Shown: in pieces, positions 1-11,700 of the stretch | Layout of the letters: each line of letters begins with the position of its first letter | Position numbering within the stretch: position 1 is the first letter of the stretch | Assembly (NCBI GenBank): GCA_018398815.1 | Contig: CM031600.1 | Span: 54,182,459 to 54,246,458, forward strand | Reading direction: 5' to 3' | Source: Conus ventricosus | Taxonomy: Eukaryota > Mollusca > Gastropoda > Neogastropoda > Conidae | DNA: 64,000 bases | Notes under the pieces: model-generated | What the model was told of the DNA's origin: nothing | Seen by the model: only the letters and a program-made list of their open reading frames with translations | The model's database searches: none | Made by a program: the position numbers and the translations under genes

Positions 1-448
1 TCACATCTTTTCATGGGAATCCTGATGTATGGTTTTGCTCCATGCCCAGTGGAGATAAGGCATTTGTTTGGACAGGTAAGTAGATCAGAAAACTAGTTTT
101 ATGAGTAAAATTCCTTCTTTTTTGGAGCCTGATCCTTGGTGTCCTCTCCGTCACAGTACTCCCATGCCACTCTTTCCACCTTCCCCATGCACGGCCACAC
201 CCGCACACATCCTGGTGCAGAATCAGCACCAGCAGTCCAAAGGAAGCATTTCATTGGTGGTCACCAGTCAGCAAAAAAAAAAAAAAAAAACAGCGAAAAA
301 TCACTGCAATACTGCTGAATCACTTGATTGGTTCAGAGGTGCCTGTTCTGATTCAACACATAATGCAAGACACAAGTATCAAACTCCTTGTCTAATGCTC
401 CTGTCACATCCACTTCTTTTTCCTCTCTGCTATTTGTCTTTGCCATCT

Positions 449-847
449 TTTCTTTCTTTCTGCGTACGCAGGCTGATACTCCTGCGGACACTCCCTGTAT
501 AGCCAGGCAGTGGAGTTTTGTGTGTATGACCCTTTTTATCCGCCATTAAGGCAGCCATACTCCATCTTCAGGGAAGGTACATGCTATGTGTCACGTGTCA
601 TCCATACCAACGGCCAAACTGGCCTTCTCTTCCGAAAGTTGGTGATGGGATTTTACGTGTGTGCAAGATGTTATGCGTGCGTTCACACACGGAACCTCGG
701 TTTATAGTCTCATTCGAAGGACTATACGGGGAATGGAGTCAGAACCAATGTTAACTCCGAGGGAAAAATCCCCTATACCGAAATTCGAACCCGCAACCCC
801 AGGATCACGAGTCCGGCGCTCTACCAACTGAGCTATCCGGCCCCCTC
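449..847 (-). mobile_element. tRNA-derived SINE, full length, 13-bp TSD
   Basis: Read on the minus strand, it starts with a tRNA-like head with A box TAGCTCAGTTGGTAGAGC and B box GGTTCGAATTT (782-846). A conserved body follows (GGAGTTAACATTGGTTCTGA, then GACTATAAACCGAGG), then a 3' module ending CCTGCGTACGCAGAAAG with an AAAG-rich tail. The target duplication gtctttgccatct is exact at 436-448 and 848-860. Confidence 0.93.
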
Positions 848-1719
848 GTCTTTGCCATCTGGTCCAGATGAAGCTCCCACTGCCAGTTCCCTCTAGGCCA
901 ACGTCAAGACCATGGCCCGGCTGACAGCTACAGGCTTATAGAAAACTAATAGCAGTGGAAAACCATCAGACATTCAAAAAACATTTTTTGTGTGTTTGTT
1001 TTTTGTTTCTAAAGGCATTGGGCTCAAGTGGACTTGGCTGAACTTGGGCTACTTAATGGTTGCTCACCCCTCCTGTGTCCTCCTCCCTCATTCCTCCCAA
1101 CTCTCTCTTTCTCCCAAATTTGATAAAAAGAGAATATGAACCCATCAACATCAGACCTTTTATGAAGCAACCTAGCAGCGGAGGCACTGCACTTTACAGA
1201 GTCACACGAGTGGTGTTCAGTAATGCCTGATCTACCACACACCAATCAGGGCTGTTCTATCTTGCAGAGCACACCAGCATAGCCTCATGCTCATGAAATC
1301 TGCAACAAGTGCTTTTTTTTCATCCATGATTATATTTGCCAGAAGAGTGGAGACTTCAAAAAAAAAGAAGACAAATTTCTTTGAGGCTGTCATTTGCTTT
1401 GCCATTATCTTCACACTTTCCACCACAAGACTGCATTGGAACACCAAAAAACTGCAAACCCACATACCACTTTATATAACTTTCAGTACTTCACCTCTTT
1501 CTCGTAGGTTTAATGCCTTCTGACACTAGCCTCCCATCAAAATCAAAACATTGGGGAAATCAACAACAACAGCAACAAAAACACCACATCACAGAAACAG
1601 GGCACCAACTGATCATGTATGAAGTACCCAACACTTCTGCTGGGTGTTGTTTTTGGTCAGGACAGTGTCAGTTGATGTCCTGTGGTTGTAGAAATCGACT
1701 CCACTCCAGCATGACCCAC

Positions 1720-1828
1720 CTTTCAGCAATATGCAGCTGTCTCTCCTCCAGAGCCAGCTTGCTCAGCGTCTTCCACATGGCCTCCGTCTCTGGGGACGTC
1801 TCCCAACATCTCCAGGAAGTTGGCAGCT
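1720..1828 (-). CDS. IFT172: IFT172 exon 18 (one extra base)
   Basis: Completes an Arg and encodes AANFLEML, then after one frame slip [20 protein letters not shown] and RQLHIAE plus AG. Removing one base from the CCC at 1802-1804 (plus strand) restores the family match. Donor AG|GTGGGT. This is the transition from the WD40 part to the helical repeats. The next exon was not found in the first 1.7 kb. Confidence 0.9.
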
Positions 1829-2436
1829 CTGAGAATCACAAAAACCAGGTGTGAGCAACAGAGTTTGACTGACCAGGTGTTGGATGACTGCTGCCGTGGC
1901 TTCCTCGCCTGACTTCATGGTCACTCTGTCACACTACTGGACTTCACTGAGAGCCTAACTGACCAACTTATCTATTGACGACTGATATATCTGTTGAAGG
2001 GACTGATCTATCTGATTCACTGATACATTAATTCATCCACTAGGGGATTTTCTTTGTCATTTAGTTAGTTACAATCAAAATGGGTTGCTCCTCCATTTCC
2101 CCTAAATTCTTTCTTGATTTCCCTAAGGTGATGATAAATTTCTTTCTCCCTTACTCAAGGAAAATAATAAATTTCTCTCTCCATTTCCAACCACCCTACT
2201 TCTAAAGTTAACAACATTTTAGTTCTTCATTTCCTTTAGACATGTTGCAAACACTGTCACATTTTTCTCACTCTGCCCTTAAGTCTGCTTGTATTTTACT
2301 CATTTAGATGCACACAGTCACATGCTCTGTATCGGCCAACAACTTACCTCATTGCCAATGTTGCATGCTCTTTTTAAAACATGTTCTGATCAATCCTGAA
2401 AACCCATTCCCCTCTCCTCCTTCCATGCCACTCCAC

Positions 2437-2467
<31 letters not shown>

Positions 2468-5400
2468 ACGACCCCACTGTCCCCCACTTCGCTCTCCTCT
2501 TTTTTTCCCCTGCCTCCTCCAAACTTCTCCCCTTCCCCATAAATTCTCCTTTCCCTATTATACCTGTCATAGTCTCCATCATCAATAGCTGTGCCAAACT
2601 CCACCAGACCTTCATCCAGAGCATAAGACACTGTGTTGAAGCCCTCTGATACCAGAACTTCTGTCTTCCCATTGTTCTTTTCCACGTCCACAATGTCACC
2701 CTGTTGATTATAAGTAGTGCAGATTAAACACACAGACTGAAAGAAGTCCACATGAAAATATATTTGAATCAATGCTGACACTCTTACAATACCTGCTGCC
2801 AATGCAAAGTAACACCTTTTCATTTTCCTTAAAGTCCCTGTGTCTGTGCCAGTAAACACAATTTCCTACGGGTATGTGCAATGACTAAGGATTTCCTCAT
2901 TACTGACCCCTGAAATAATTTTCCTTCAATTTTTTTTAATCTTTTTATTTTCTCAAAAAAGGCTGGACTCTTTTTTTTCATATTTTACCCTGTGCAGGAA
3001 CAAAGCAGTGCAGAATTGGGCATAGTTTTGGGACTGTTATCTGTCTGCAAGGTAATTCAACCACTGGTAAATCTACATCCAGTTCTGTACAGCTTTTTGT
3101 AAGGACTTCTTTCCTCTTCCTCATATAGTATTCCTGAGATCTACCATCAGTAAGATTTCCACATATGTGACCTTTCTGTCCCACATCTTCATCTGATCTT
3201 CGAAGATGATGTTTGTAGGGTGAAGAAATGCTGCAAGACTTACGGATTAGTGAAGTAAGCAAAAGTGAATATTAAAGGGGATATGATTTTAGTTTGCAAG
3301 AGACAGCTTCATGTCACTTTCATTCCTTTCAATGATAGGGGAATGCCACTTTTCCTTGCTGTTTCTTTGTTATTTTTTCACCAGACCAAGATGTATAGCC
3401 AAATAACGGAATGAAAAACAAATCCTGCAGAAATAACTAGACAATTAAATAAGAAGTTTGATTACCTTGATTCAGAAAGGATCTGCTCTTCCCTCAACCT
3501 TCCCCCTCCCCCAAAGCCAACCAACCAATCAACTAAACAAACTACACACACACACACACACACACATACACACACGCACACGCTAACCTTGATAGGGGTC
3601 ATGTTGACTTTTTCTGGTGCCTCAATGTTGTACCAGATGCAGAGGCTGCCTCTGTTCTGTGCTACGACCACATCACTGCCGGGCACCCACTGTACGTAGG
3701 AGCAGTAGTTGAGCACGCTGGTCTTCTGCCCGCTCTCAATGTCAAACAGGTACAGCTGCACAGCACAGCACAGCACACCCAGTGGTGCCAAATCAGCCAG
3801 CAAAGTAACAGAAGATATAACACAGAACTTTTTTCGGATCTAGGAAAAGGGGTGTGGAATGGTGTGTGAGGGGGCAGGGAAGGAATGGTTGAGACAGAAA
3901 GGTGACTTTATTTTTTTCAAATCACCAAATGCATACATATACCTCCTACAACTATTTACTCACACGCACACACACTTGCTCAGTCACACAGCGATATATA
4001 TCTACACACACACACTTCATTTTTACAATTCTCAAACTTTAAAGTCTAAATCATTCATCTAATATCATACCTTGAACTTGTTGTCTCTGAACAGAAGCTT
4101 GTGGCCAGTCTCATTCAGCTGGGGAAAAAAAGACACGTTCATAAATAAAACAAAAAAAAGCAGCTGGGAACACAAAATGAAGGCTATTTTGGGTGTAACA
4201 CAAGTGGACTGAAGCCATAAAAAGCATAAAGTCAGTTAAAGATGCAAGAACTGGGCACTGAGATCAGCTGTGGACTGAGAAGTCCAGGCTTCAAGGGAAA
4301 GGTGCTAGAGACGGCACCTCCACACATATCACAGGAAAGATCATGTGAGACTGAAGTCAACGCATGCACTGGCAGGCAGAACCTGTCCTCGCAATCGTAT
4401 CATGCTGTAAAGTTTGTCTCAATGTTGGCATGCATCCTGTCACAGCTCTCTGTTCAAGACCGTCCCTGCATAGGGTATAGTGGAGAGTGCAAGTCCCAGA
4501 GGCAGGTTACAACACTCCTACCCTGTCCTGCGGAACTGATGACAGACAGCTGAGGGCCCAACCATTATGGCATGCTAGTGGATTAAAGTCACGAGGTGTG
4601 ATGATGAATATGATGATGATTACTCTTCAAACTCTAGCGACTGTTTCTATTATACAGTCTATCAAACCTTAGCAGACTGAACACTCAAAGCATCTTTGTG
4701 CACTTCTTCTTCTTTTTCTTCTGCGTATGCAGGCTGATACTCCTGTGGACACTCCCTGTATAGAATGGCAGGTATTAATCCCATCTGCTAAACAAAGGGA
4801 GTGGAGTTTTGTGTGTATGACTGTTTTTTATCCCGCCATTAAGGCAGCCATACTCCATCTTCGGGGAAGGTGCATGCTATGTGTAATGTGTCATCCATAC
4901 CAACAGCCAAACTGGCCTTCTTCCGAAAGTTGGTGATGAGATTTTACGTGTGTGCAAGATGTTATGCCTGCGTTCACACACGGAACCTCGGTTTATAGTC
5001 TCATTTGAAGGACTTATGTGCACTTCAGAGGTTTACTGTTATTGAAAAAATTCACTGAAGATTCAGAACATACCAGTCAAATGTCTACGTAATATTTCTA
5101 AGAGTTGTTCCCAGCCTGTAAAGTTGTTCTTTTTTAATTACTTTCAGGGCTTAAAACAGGAGGAGGAAAAAACCACTGAAACTAGGGGGGTCCGGGGGCA
5201 TGCTCCCCCTGGAAATTTTTTTTAAAAAACCGAGTGTAAATCTATGCCATTTCGCGCTTTCTGAACATAATTTCAAGAGTTATTTAGTGCATAAAAATTG
5301 CTGTAAATATAATTATTACAGGAAGACATATTTGGGACAAGGGGAGAAGGGGTTAAACACATAATAAAATGAACACTCCCCCTTTAACTTGAGTGTTTTA

Positions 5401-5708
5401 CAGGTGTTCACCAACTATAGTCTTTGGATGAAATCTCACTTCTGGGGTTGCTCAATAAGTTTCACTTTTCAGGTTTAAATGATCACACAATATCAAGTTT
5501 GAAGTTAATGCACACAAAGTCAGTAACTGCATCAAACACTTTAAAGTTCAGTCTCATATAACAGAGATCAACTTGCGGAATCAGCACATTTTGAAAGTCA
5601 CAATATTCAAATTTTGATAAATGAGAAACTTGTGGAATCAGCACATACTGAAAGTCAAATTTTGAAGTTCCTAAATTATAATAAACACTGAAATACAGGA
5701 TTTCACAA

Positions 5709-5739
<31 letters not shown>

Positions 5740-8700
5740 GCTTTGTCATTTGGGTGGTGGAGGCATTAAAGAAACATAGCAAGGAACTCTGTTTCTTCTT
5801 GCTGCTTGCATTGTCTGCACTGTCTTTGCCATCCACCTTCTTGCTTACTTGAATTTCAACCCTATCTTTGTCTGCTGTTTCCTTGCTTTCTCCTGTCTGG
5901 CTTTCACACTCTACAATTTTTATTTCATTCTCATCCCCCTTCTTGCTGACAACTTGACTTTGATTAGTTTGAACCCCTCTTCTTCCTTGCTGCCTCCCGC
6001 CTGGCTTGCACTCTCCACATTTTCTATATCACCCTCTTTTTCCCCCACAGGATTGCAATGTTCTATCCTGGCACGTTTTACTGCTGCTAAAGTGTCTTCA
6101 GTGACCTTTCTTGTAGTTCCACTCAGCGCCTTGACGTTTGACACGTGCTTCGCTGAACGAATGTGATCAAGAGCTTTCTTCCCGCGACCACCGTAACACT
6201 TCCCTTAAGCACAGTTTGCACCAAGCTAAACCTGGTGCAATAACTTTGCGAAGAAAGTCTCCAATGACTTCTTCGTCAACTTTCTGAAGCGTCCACTCCC
6301 ATTTCCACTTGTTTTTAATTGCAGATTCGTCAAAAGATCGACCCGCATGAACAATGACTGCGCGCTCCGCCATTTGTTTTTTTCCGAAAGTCCGACCGGA
6401 AACTTCTTCCAAGAATAATCAGGGGCCATAACTTGCGCGCAGTTGCTATGAACGCTTGCAAGCCGATCACGGATACCTTGCTCCTGTCGGGTTTTTTTAA
6501 ATATTTTTTTTGACAAACCGAAATCGCGGAATTCCGCCCAGACGCAGAACGTTTTAAGCCCTGTACTTTATTCAGTTCTGTCCTTCATGTATATTCTAGG
6601 AAAACAACTGAAGATGCATGGACATTATACAAGCGGGATAAAACTTACAGCATGCATGTTAAAACCAATGAAATGTAATCACAACAAACATCAATAATTA
6701 GGACACTGATGTGATTAATGCACAGCTACAACAATAACAAAACAAGACAATGATAGACAACTCACTTCAATCCAGTCGATCTTGGAATCATGGCTCACTT
6801 GGGAAATATTCATCCCTGTCAGTAGGTCAACTGCACACAACACATCAAACTTCTTCATGTCCTTTCAAACATTTGATTGGATTTGTGATGAAAATAACAT
6901 CACAGGTTGTTTCTCATGCACCTTCATTGATAGCTTTCACAGACAATTACATAGCAAGATACATATATGCAGATTCTTGCCGGCAAACATACATCCTGAT
7001 TTGACATTTTCAATACACGTGCGTCACATCCTTTCAGATATCCGTGTTCATTGGTAAAGTTATATGTCATCAAAAACATGAATACTCAAAACGTTAATGC
7101 ATTTGTCCCTTCTATCTTTTTAAATTTATTTTTTTAAGCAACTGTTATTGAACTCTTCTCTCCTTTTCTCTCAATCTCTTTCTTACTTCTCCCCACCTCC
7201 ACTCTCCAACCACCTTTCTCCCAGCCACTCCTCCTTCTCTATTATTTGTTTTTAGTCTGATTATAATTTTGTATTATTGTTCATATTCATTATTCATATT
7301 ATCATTCATTTCTAGGATAATCGTGCATATTTTTGAAACAAAAATTCTTATTACAACCAAGTCAATCACCATTTTAAATACTATTCATCATCAATGCCAT
7401 AAAAGTGCTCTTTTCATCGTCATAAATGTGCCTCGCTAATTGTAACAAGCTCATTTGAAAGAAGAGACCTTCATTGCAATGGGAGAGACAAAACGTAGAG
7501 CCACAAAAGACATATCACAAGTAGACCATATGCTGAAGAAGAGGAGGAAGGATTCATATTGCTCAATCAGGAAAAAAAAAAAGCAATCACAGTATGAACA
7601 GAGAAGGTACTGGTCAGCCAGACTGACTGATAGTGCAGGCACAGCTTGTGTTCCTGTGACCAAAGATACTGAGAAGGACTGACTCACTGATGGCCACTGT
7701 TTTGATGTCGATCAGGTATGCCATTTTCTTGTTGTCAGTGGTCCCACGCTGCTTCCTCTCATTCAGTCTCACACTGTCCACACAAATCAACTCTTGTTTT
7801 TCTCACATTTACCCGACAGCCTTAATCCTAGCTGGGGTGCACATATTCAAAATACCATGTTGCCAACAACAATAGAAATAAATGAATGATAAGTAAAGAG
7901 ATTAATAAAAAAAAAAAAAAGGAAATAAGAGATAATCCACTTACAAAGCTTACCAAGGACTAACCTCCCCTTGACAGATAGATCACATCCACTCTGATTA
8001 CACATGCCTAGGCTACCATTACAAGCTTTCTTTTTGTTCAAGAGATATCACACACCAAATCTTATCCATCTAAGAGCAAATCTTAAATAAATGTTAGCAA
8101 ACCGCCCAGAGAACGTGGACAAACGAGTCACAAGACAAAACACAACGCGTTTCGACCTCTTAGGTCTTCGTCGGGCCTTCTTCCTTGCGCTGAACCCTAA
8201 GCGATCTGAAGCGATCAAAGCTAAGTGAATTTTCGTTGTTTTATTCGTTTATTTATCACCTGACGAAGACCTAAGAGGTCGAAACGCGTTGTGTTTTGTC
8301 TTGTGACTCGTTTGTCCACGTTCTCTGGGCGGTTCGCTAACATTTATTCAAGATTTGTTTAGATTTCCGCCTGCAGTCGTCTCGCTTTGCAACTACATCT
8401 AAGAGCAGTTTATTCAAATGTCACTACTGCATATGGATACCAGATGGTGTTCATGTAAATGATGTTTCCAGTTTTTACACTGATCGACTGAGAAAACACT
8501 GAATCTGGACACTGGGACCATCTCTACATCTGAAAATGACATAGTCAGATAAGCTTATAAAACAAAAATATTAACCTGCAGTATGTTGTATACACACATT
8601 TACACTGACTTTGAATTTGAAAATATAAACATACTAAACAAGACGACAGGAAGCAAACTTTATTTGTCCTGTAATCTGTTTGTCTGGATTGTCTAGCGGA

Positions 8701-11700
8701 ACTAATAACTTTCCTTTTTAAAAATTAGCAGAATTTATGTTTTGTTCATGGAATAATTCTATGTGCAGACAAATCCATATGAGTATTCTTTGCATCAACA
8801 AACAGAACTCTGCACAGACACAGACACACACAATCAGCTCATGTTCAACAACTTGAAAACAATACAAAGTCACATGCAATCAAAATGAAAAATACATAAC
8901 CTCCAAGACCCGTATATATACAGCAAATGCATGCCACATATCCAATATGTGCACTGTACATGCACACACTCAAGGACACACGCTCAACCATTCAAAATGT
9001 CACAACAACAGGGAAACAAAAGGAGTCACTACCTGATCAGATGAGGGTTCATGAACTCTGTGCGCACTGAGCCAAGAACCTCAGTGGCTCCATACTCAAT
9101 CAAACACAGCTCTCCAGCATTGAAGATCATACACACCTGCAAAAGCAACAAAACTCCATTTCGAATTAGGTTAACATGCAATGCTACAATATCACAGAAA
9201 TGTGTGCACAAAAGGTTCAGTTGTATTCCCACACATATACAGCATTCCACACTGTAAACATGAAAGTACTAGAAAATCCAAAACCACAGAACTCACATTT
9301 TCATTTTCGAAGTAGTACTTTTCATTTCCAGACCCATGCCAAGGGACCTGCAACACAGATACACACCAATGAAAACTGATCATAACTGTGAGCGCCAGAA
9401 CAGCTTGCATTTTGAATTCATTTTCTGAATACTGTAAACTACTCAACATTAAGTATGCCTAAGTATTACATATTATGTTGACTTCAAGACTGAGAGAAAG
9501 AATTAACGAAAAAGTAATGTTAAATTACCTTAAATAAATAAATTACAAAAAAAAACAGTGAACACTTTCATAATAATTGTGATACAAAATGAAACAATAC
9601 AGACAATGAGGCAGCAGGTGCATGAGATAAAGAGAGACAGACAGACAGACAGATGGACAGACAGACAGAAAAAGGACAGATAGCATCATAGGTAGTGACT
9701 CAAATATTTTTCATTACCTCAGTGAGCTTGCAGGTGGACAAGTCACCCAGGATGATGGTGTCAGAGTGTGAGCGACCAGGTAGCGGTCCTTGCCCATGAT
9801 GCGCACCTCATCAATCTCGTAGCCATAGTGGGATTTCAGTACCACCTTCTGGTTGCTGGACATGTTGCGCACAATGGCCTGCACAAGTACGTGTGTGAAA
9901 CCTCTCAAAATCTTCTTGAATAGCAGTTACCTGTTTTTTTTTTCTTTCTTTCCTCTTTTTTTTTTCATAATTAACATGGATTACACTGAGTGTCGTCAGA
10001 CAGGAAAAATTTATAGAAAAAAACACTCTGAAGGAAAGAGTCATAAAGTTTAAAAGATGTACGGGAAGATTTATCAATCAGTCGAAGCTGTTATTATACA
10101 GAAGATGGGCAAAAACCCCAGAGTACAAAAACATTGAGTACCAACCTTTTTTCAAGTAAATGAGACACAAAGAAATAACCCCGGGTAAATTTAAGTCTTA
10201 GTTAAACACACATTTGGGGCATCTGATATTAATGCAGCTTTCTTTCCCCCAAAAAAAAACACTTTTGTTTTAAATCCAGCTTTGGGTACGGTCACAAGAA
10301 AAAATTGGGAAAAAAAAAGCCAAAAAGAGTTATCCTCCGAACACTGAAATTAAAATTTTAAAAAAAATACAAAATTTTTACATAAAACTATTATAAACTG
10401 TCTCTTTTCAAAAGAAACCCCAAATTTAAATGGAAAACCCTTTTAGACTGCAAAAAACCCCTACTTGGGGTTAGAGGAAAGGGGTTTTTTTTGGGGAAGT
10501 AAGCATAATACGACAATGAGCAAACCTTTAGAAAAGCAAAGCCCTTTTAGACAGAGAGAGAAAGACATCTGAAAAGGGAAGGGTTTTACTGCGAGATTCT
10601 GCTGCATAACCTAATTTGATGGCTCTCATGTCACTGAATTGGGGGCAAAAAAACGTACCAATATAACTGGCCGAGGAAACATCTTTTTGCAGAATGAAAA
10701 CCCACCAGTATTAAAGGGGGTTTTTTGAAGGGAAATAAAAAAAAAAAAAAATCCTTGTTGAACAGAGGGAAAAAAATCCACAGAGCGAAGAACAACAAAA
10801 AAAACTGACACCCTGTTCTTAGGCTTTTTTCCCAAAACAAATTTGGGAAGGAACACCTTCCCGTCAGCCTCAGATCCCCTTTTGGAAGGGAAAGCAAGGT
10901 AGGTGTTCTCAAGTGGTCTTTGCATAACCACAACCAGCTTTTTACATAGTTTTAAACATAGTTTTTTTAAAATCTTGAGCATGGGGCACCATAAAACCCC
11001 TAAATAAGGAACCAGCTCTAACCACACCTCTTCTTGAATACTAATTTTCATCGAACCCCATCCAGATCGGGGAAGAAGAAAAAAACACCTTATTAGTTAT
11101 GACGAGGAGTTAGGGAAAATTACACAAATCCATCCACGGTGACACAAATCACCAGAGAAAATCCAAACACAGCAGAATGAACAACACCCTATATTTGTTA
11201 GACAAGAGTTTGAAAGGCTAGCCCTCTTTGCACAGTTACTGACTCAGGCCCCCGTGAGTGATCTCAAATTTTTGCCCAAAAGGTTTCTTCAACTGCGCAA
11301 CAGCCCCACGCCACCACACAAAAGTTCCCTCCCAAAACATGAACCAATATGGCTTTATTTTACAAGCATTGCCCCGAATCAAATACTTGAGCTTACACAT
11401 ACCGAAATCATTTTACAACCCACAACCACTGTTGTTTACAGAGGGCCGCACATTTCTGGCCTTTTTCTCCCCATATATACCCCCAGTCCTTTCCCACCTA
11501 TCTTCTTTTTTAGTTTCTTACGGTTTTGTCAAATTTATTTTAATGAAAAACCATAAAAAAGAAAAACCCCTACCCCCACTAAAACCAACCCCACCAAAAC
11601 CATTCCCAAAATGTCACAACAACAGGGAAACAAAAGGAGTCACTACCTGATCAGATGAGGGTTCATGAACTCTGTGCGCACTGAGCCAAGAACCTCAGTG

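Noticed and set aside
1..76. Plus-strand exon ending at GACAG|GTAAGT
   Set aside because: An open frame and a good donor are present, but it lies on the opposite strand in the IFT172 region, no acceptor is in view, and no family is recognised.
1165..1215. IFT172 exon 19 on the minus strand
   Set aside because: A weak likeness (CSASAARLLHKR) to the expected region, but the splice sites and frame do not fit.
8079..8395. Ordinary MITE
   Set aside because: The inverted arms suggest one, but the 12-bp target duplication and the one-sided extension past the arm do not fit known cut-and-paste families.
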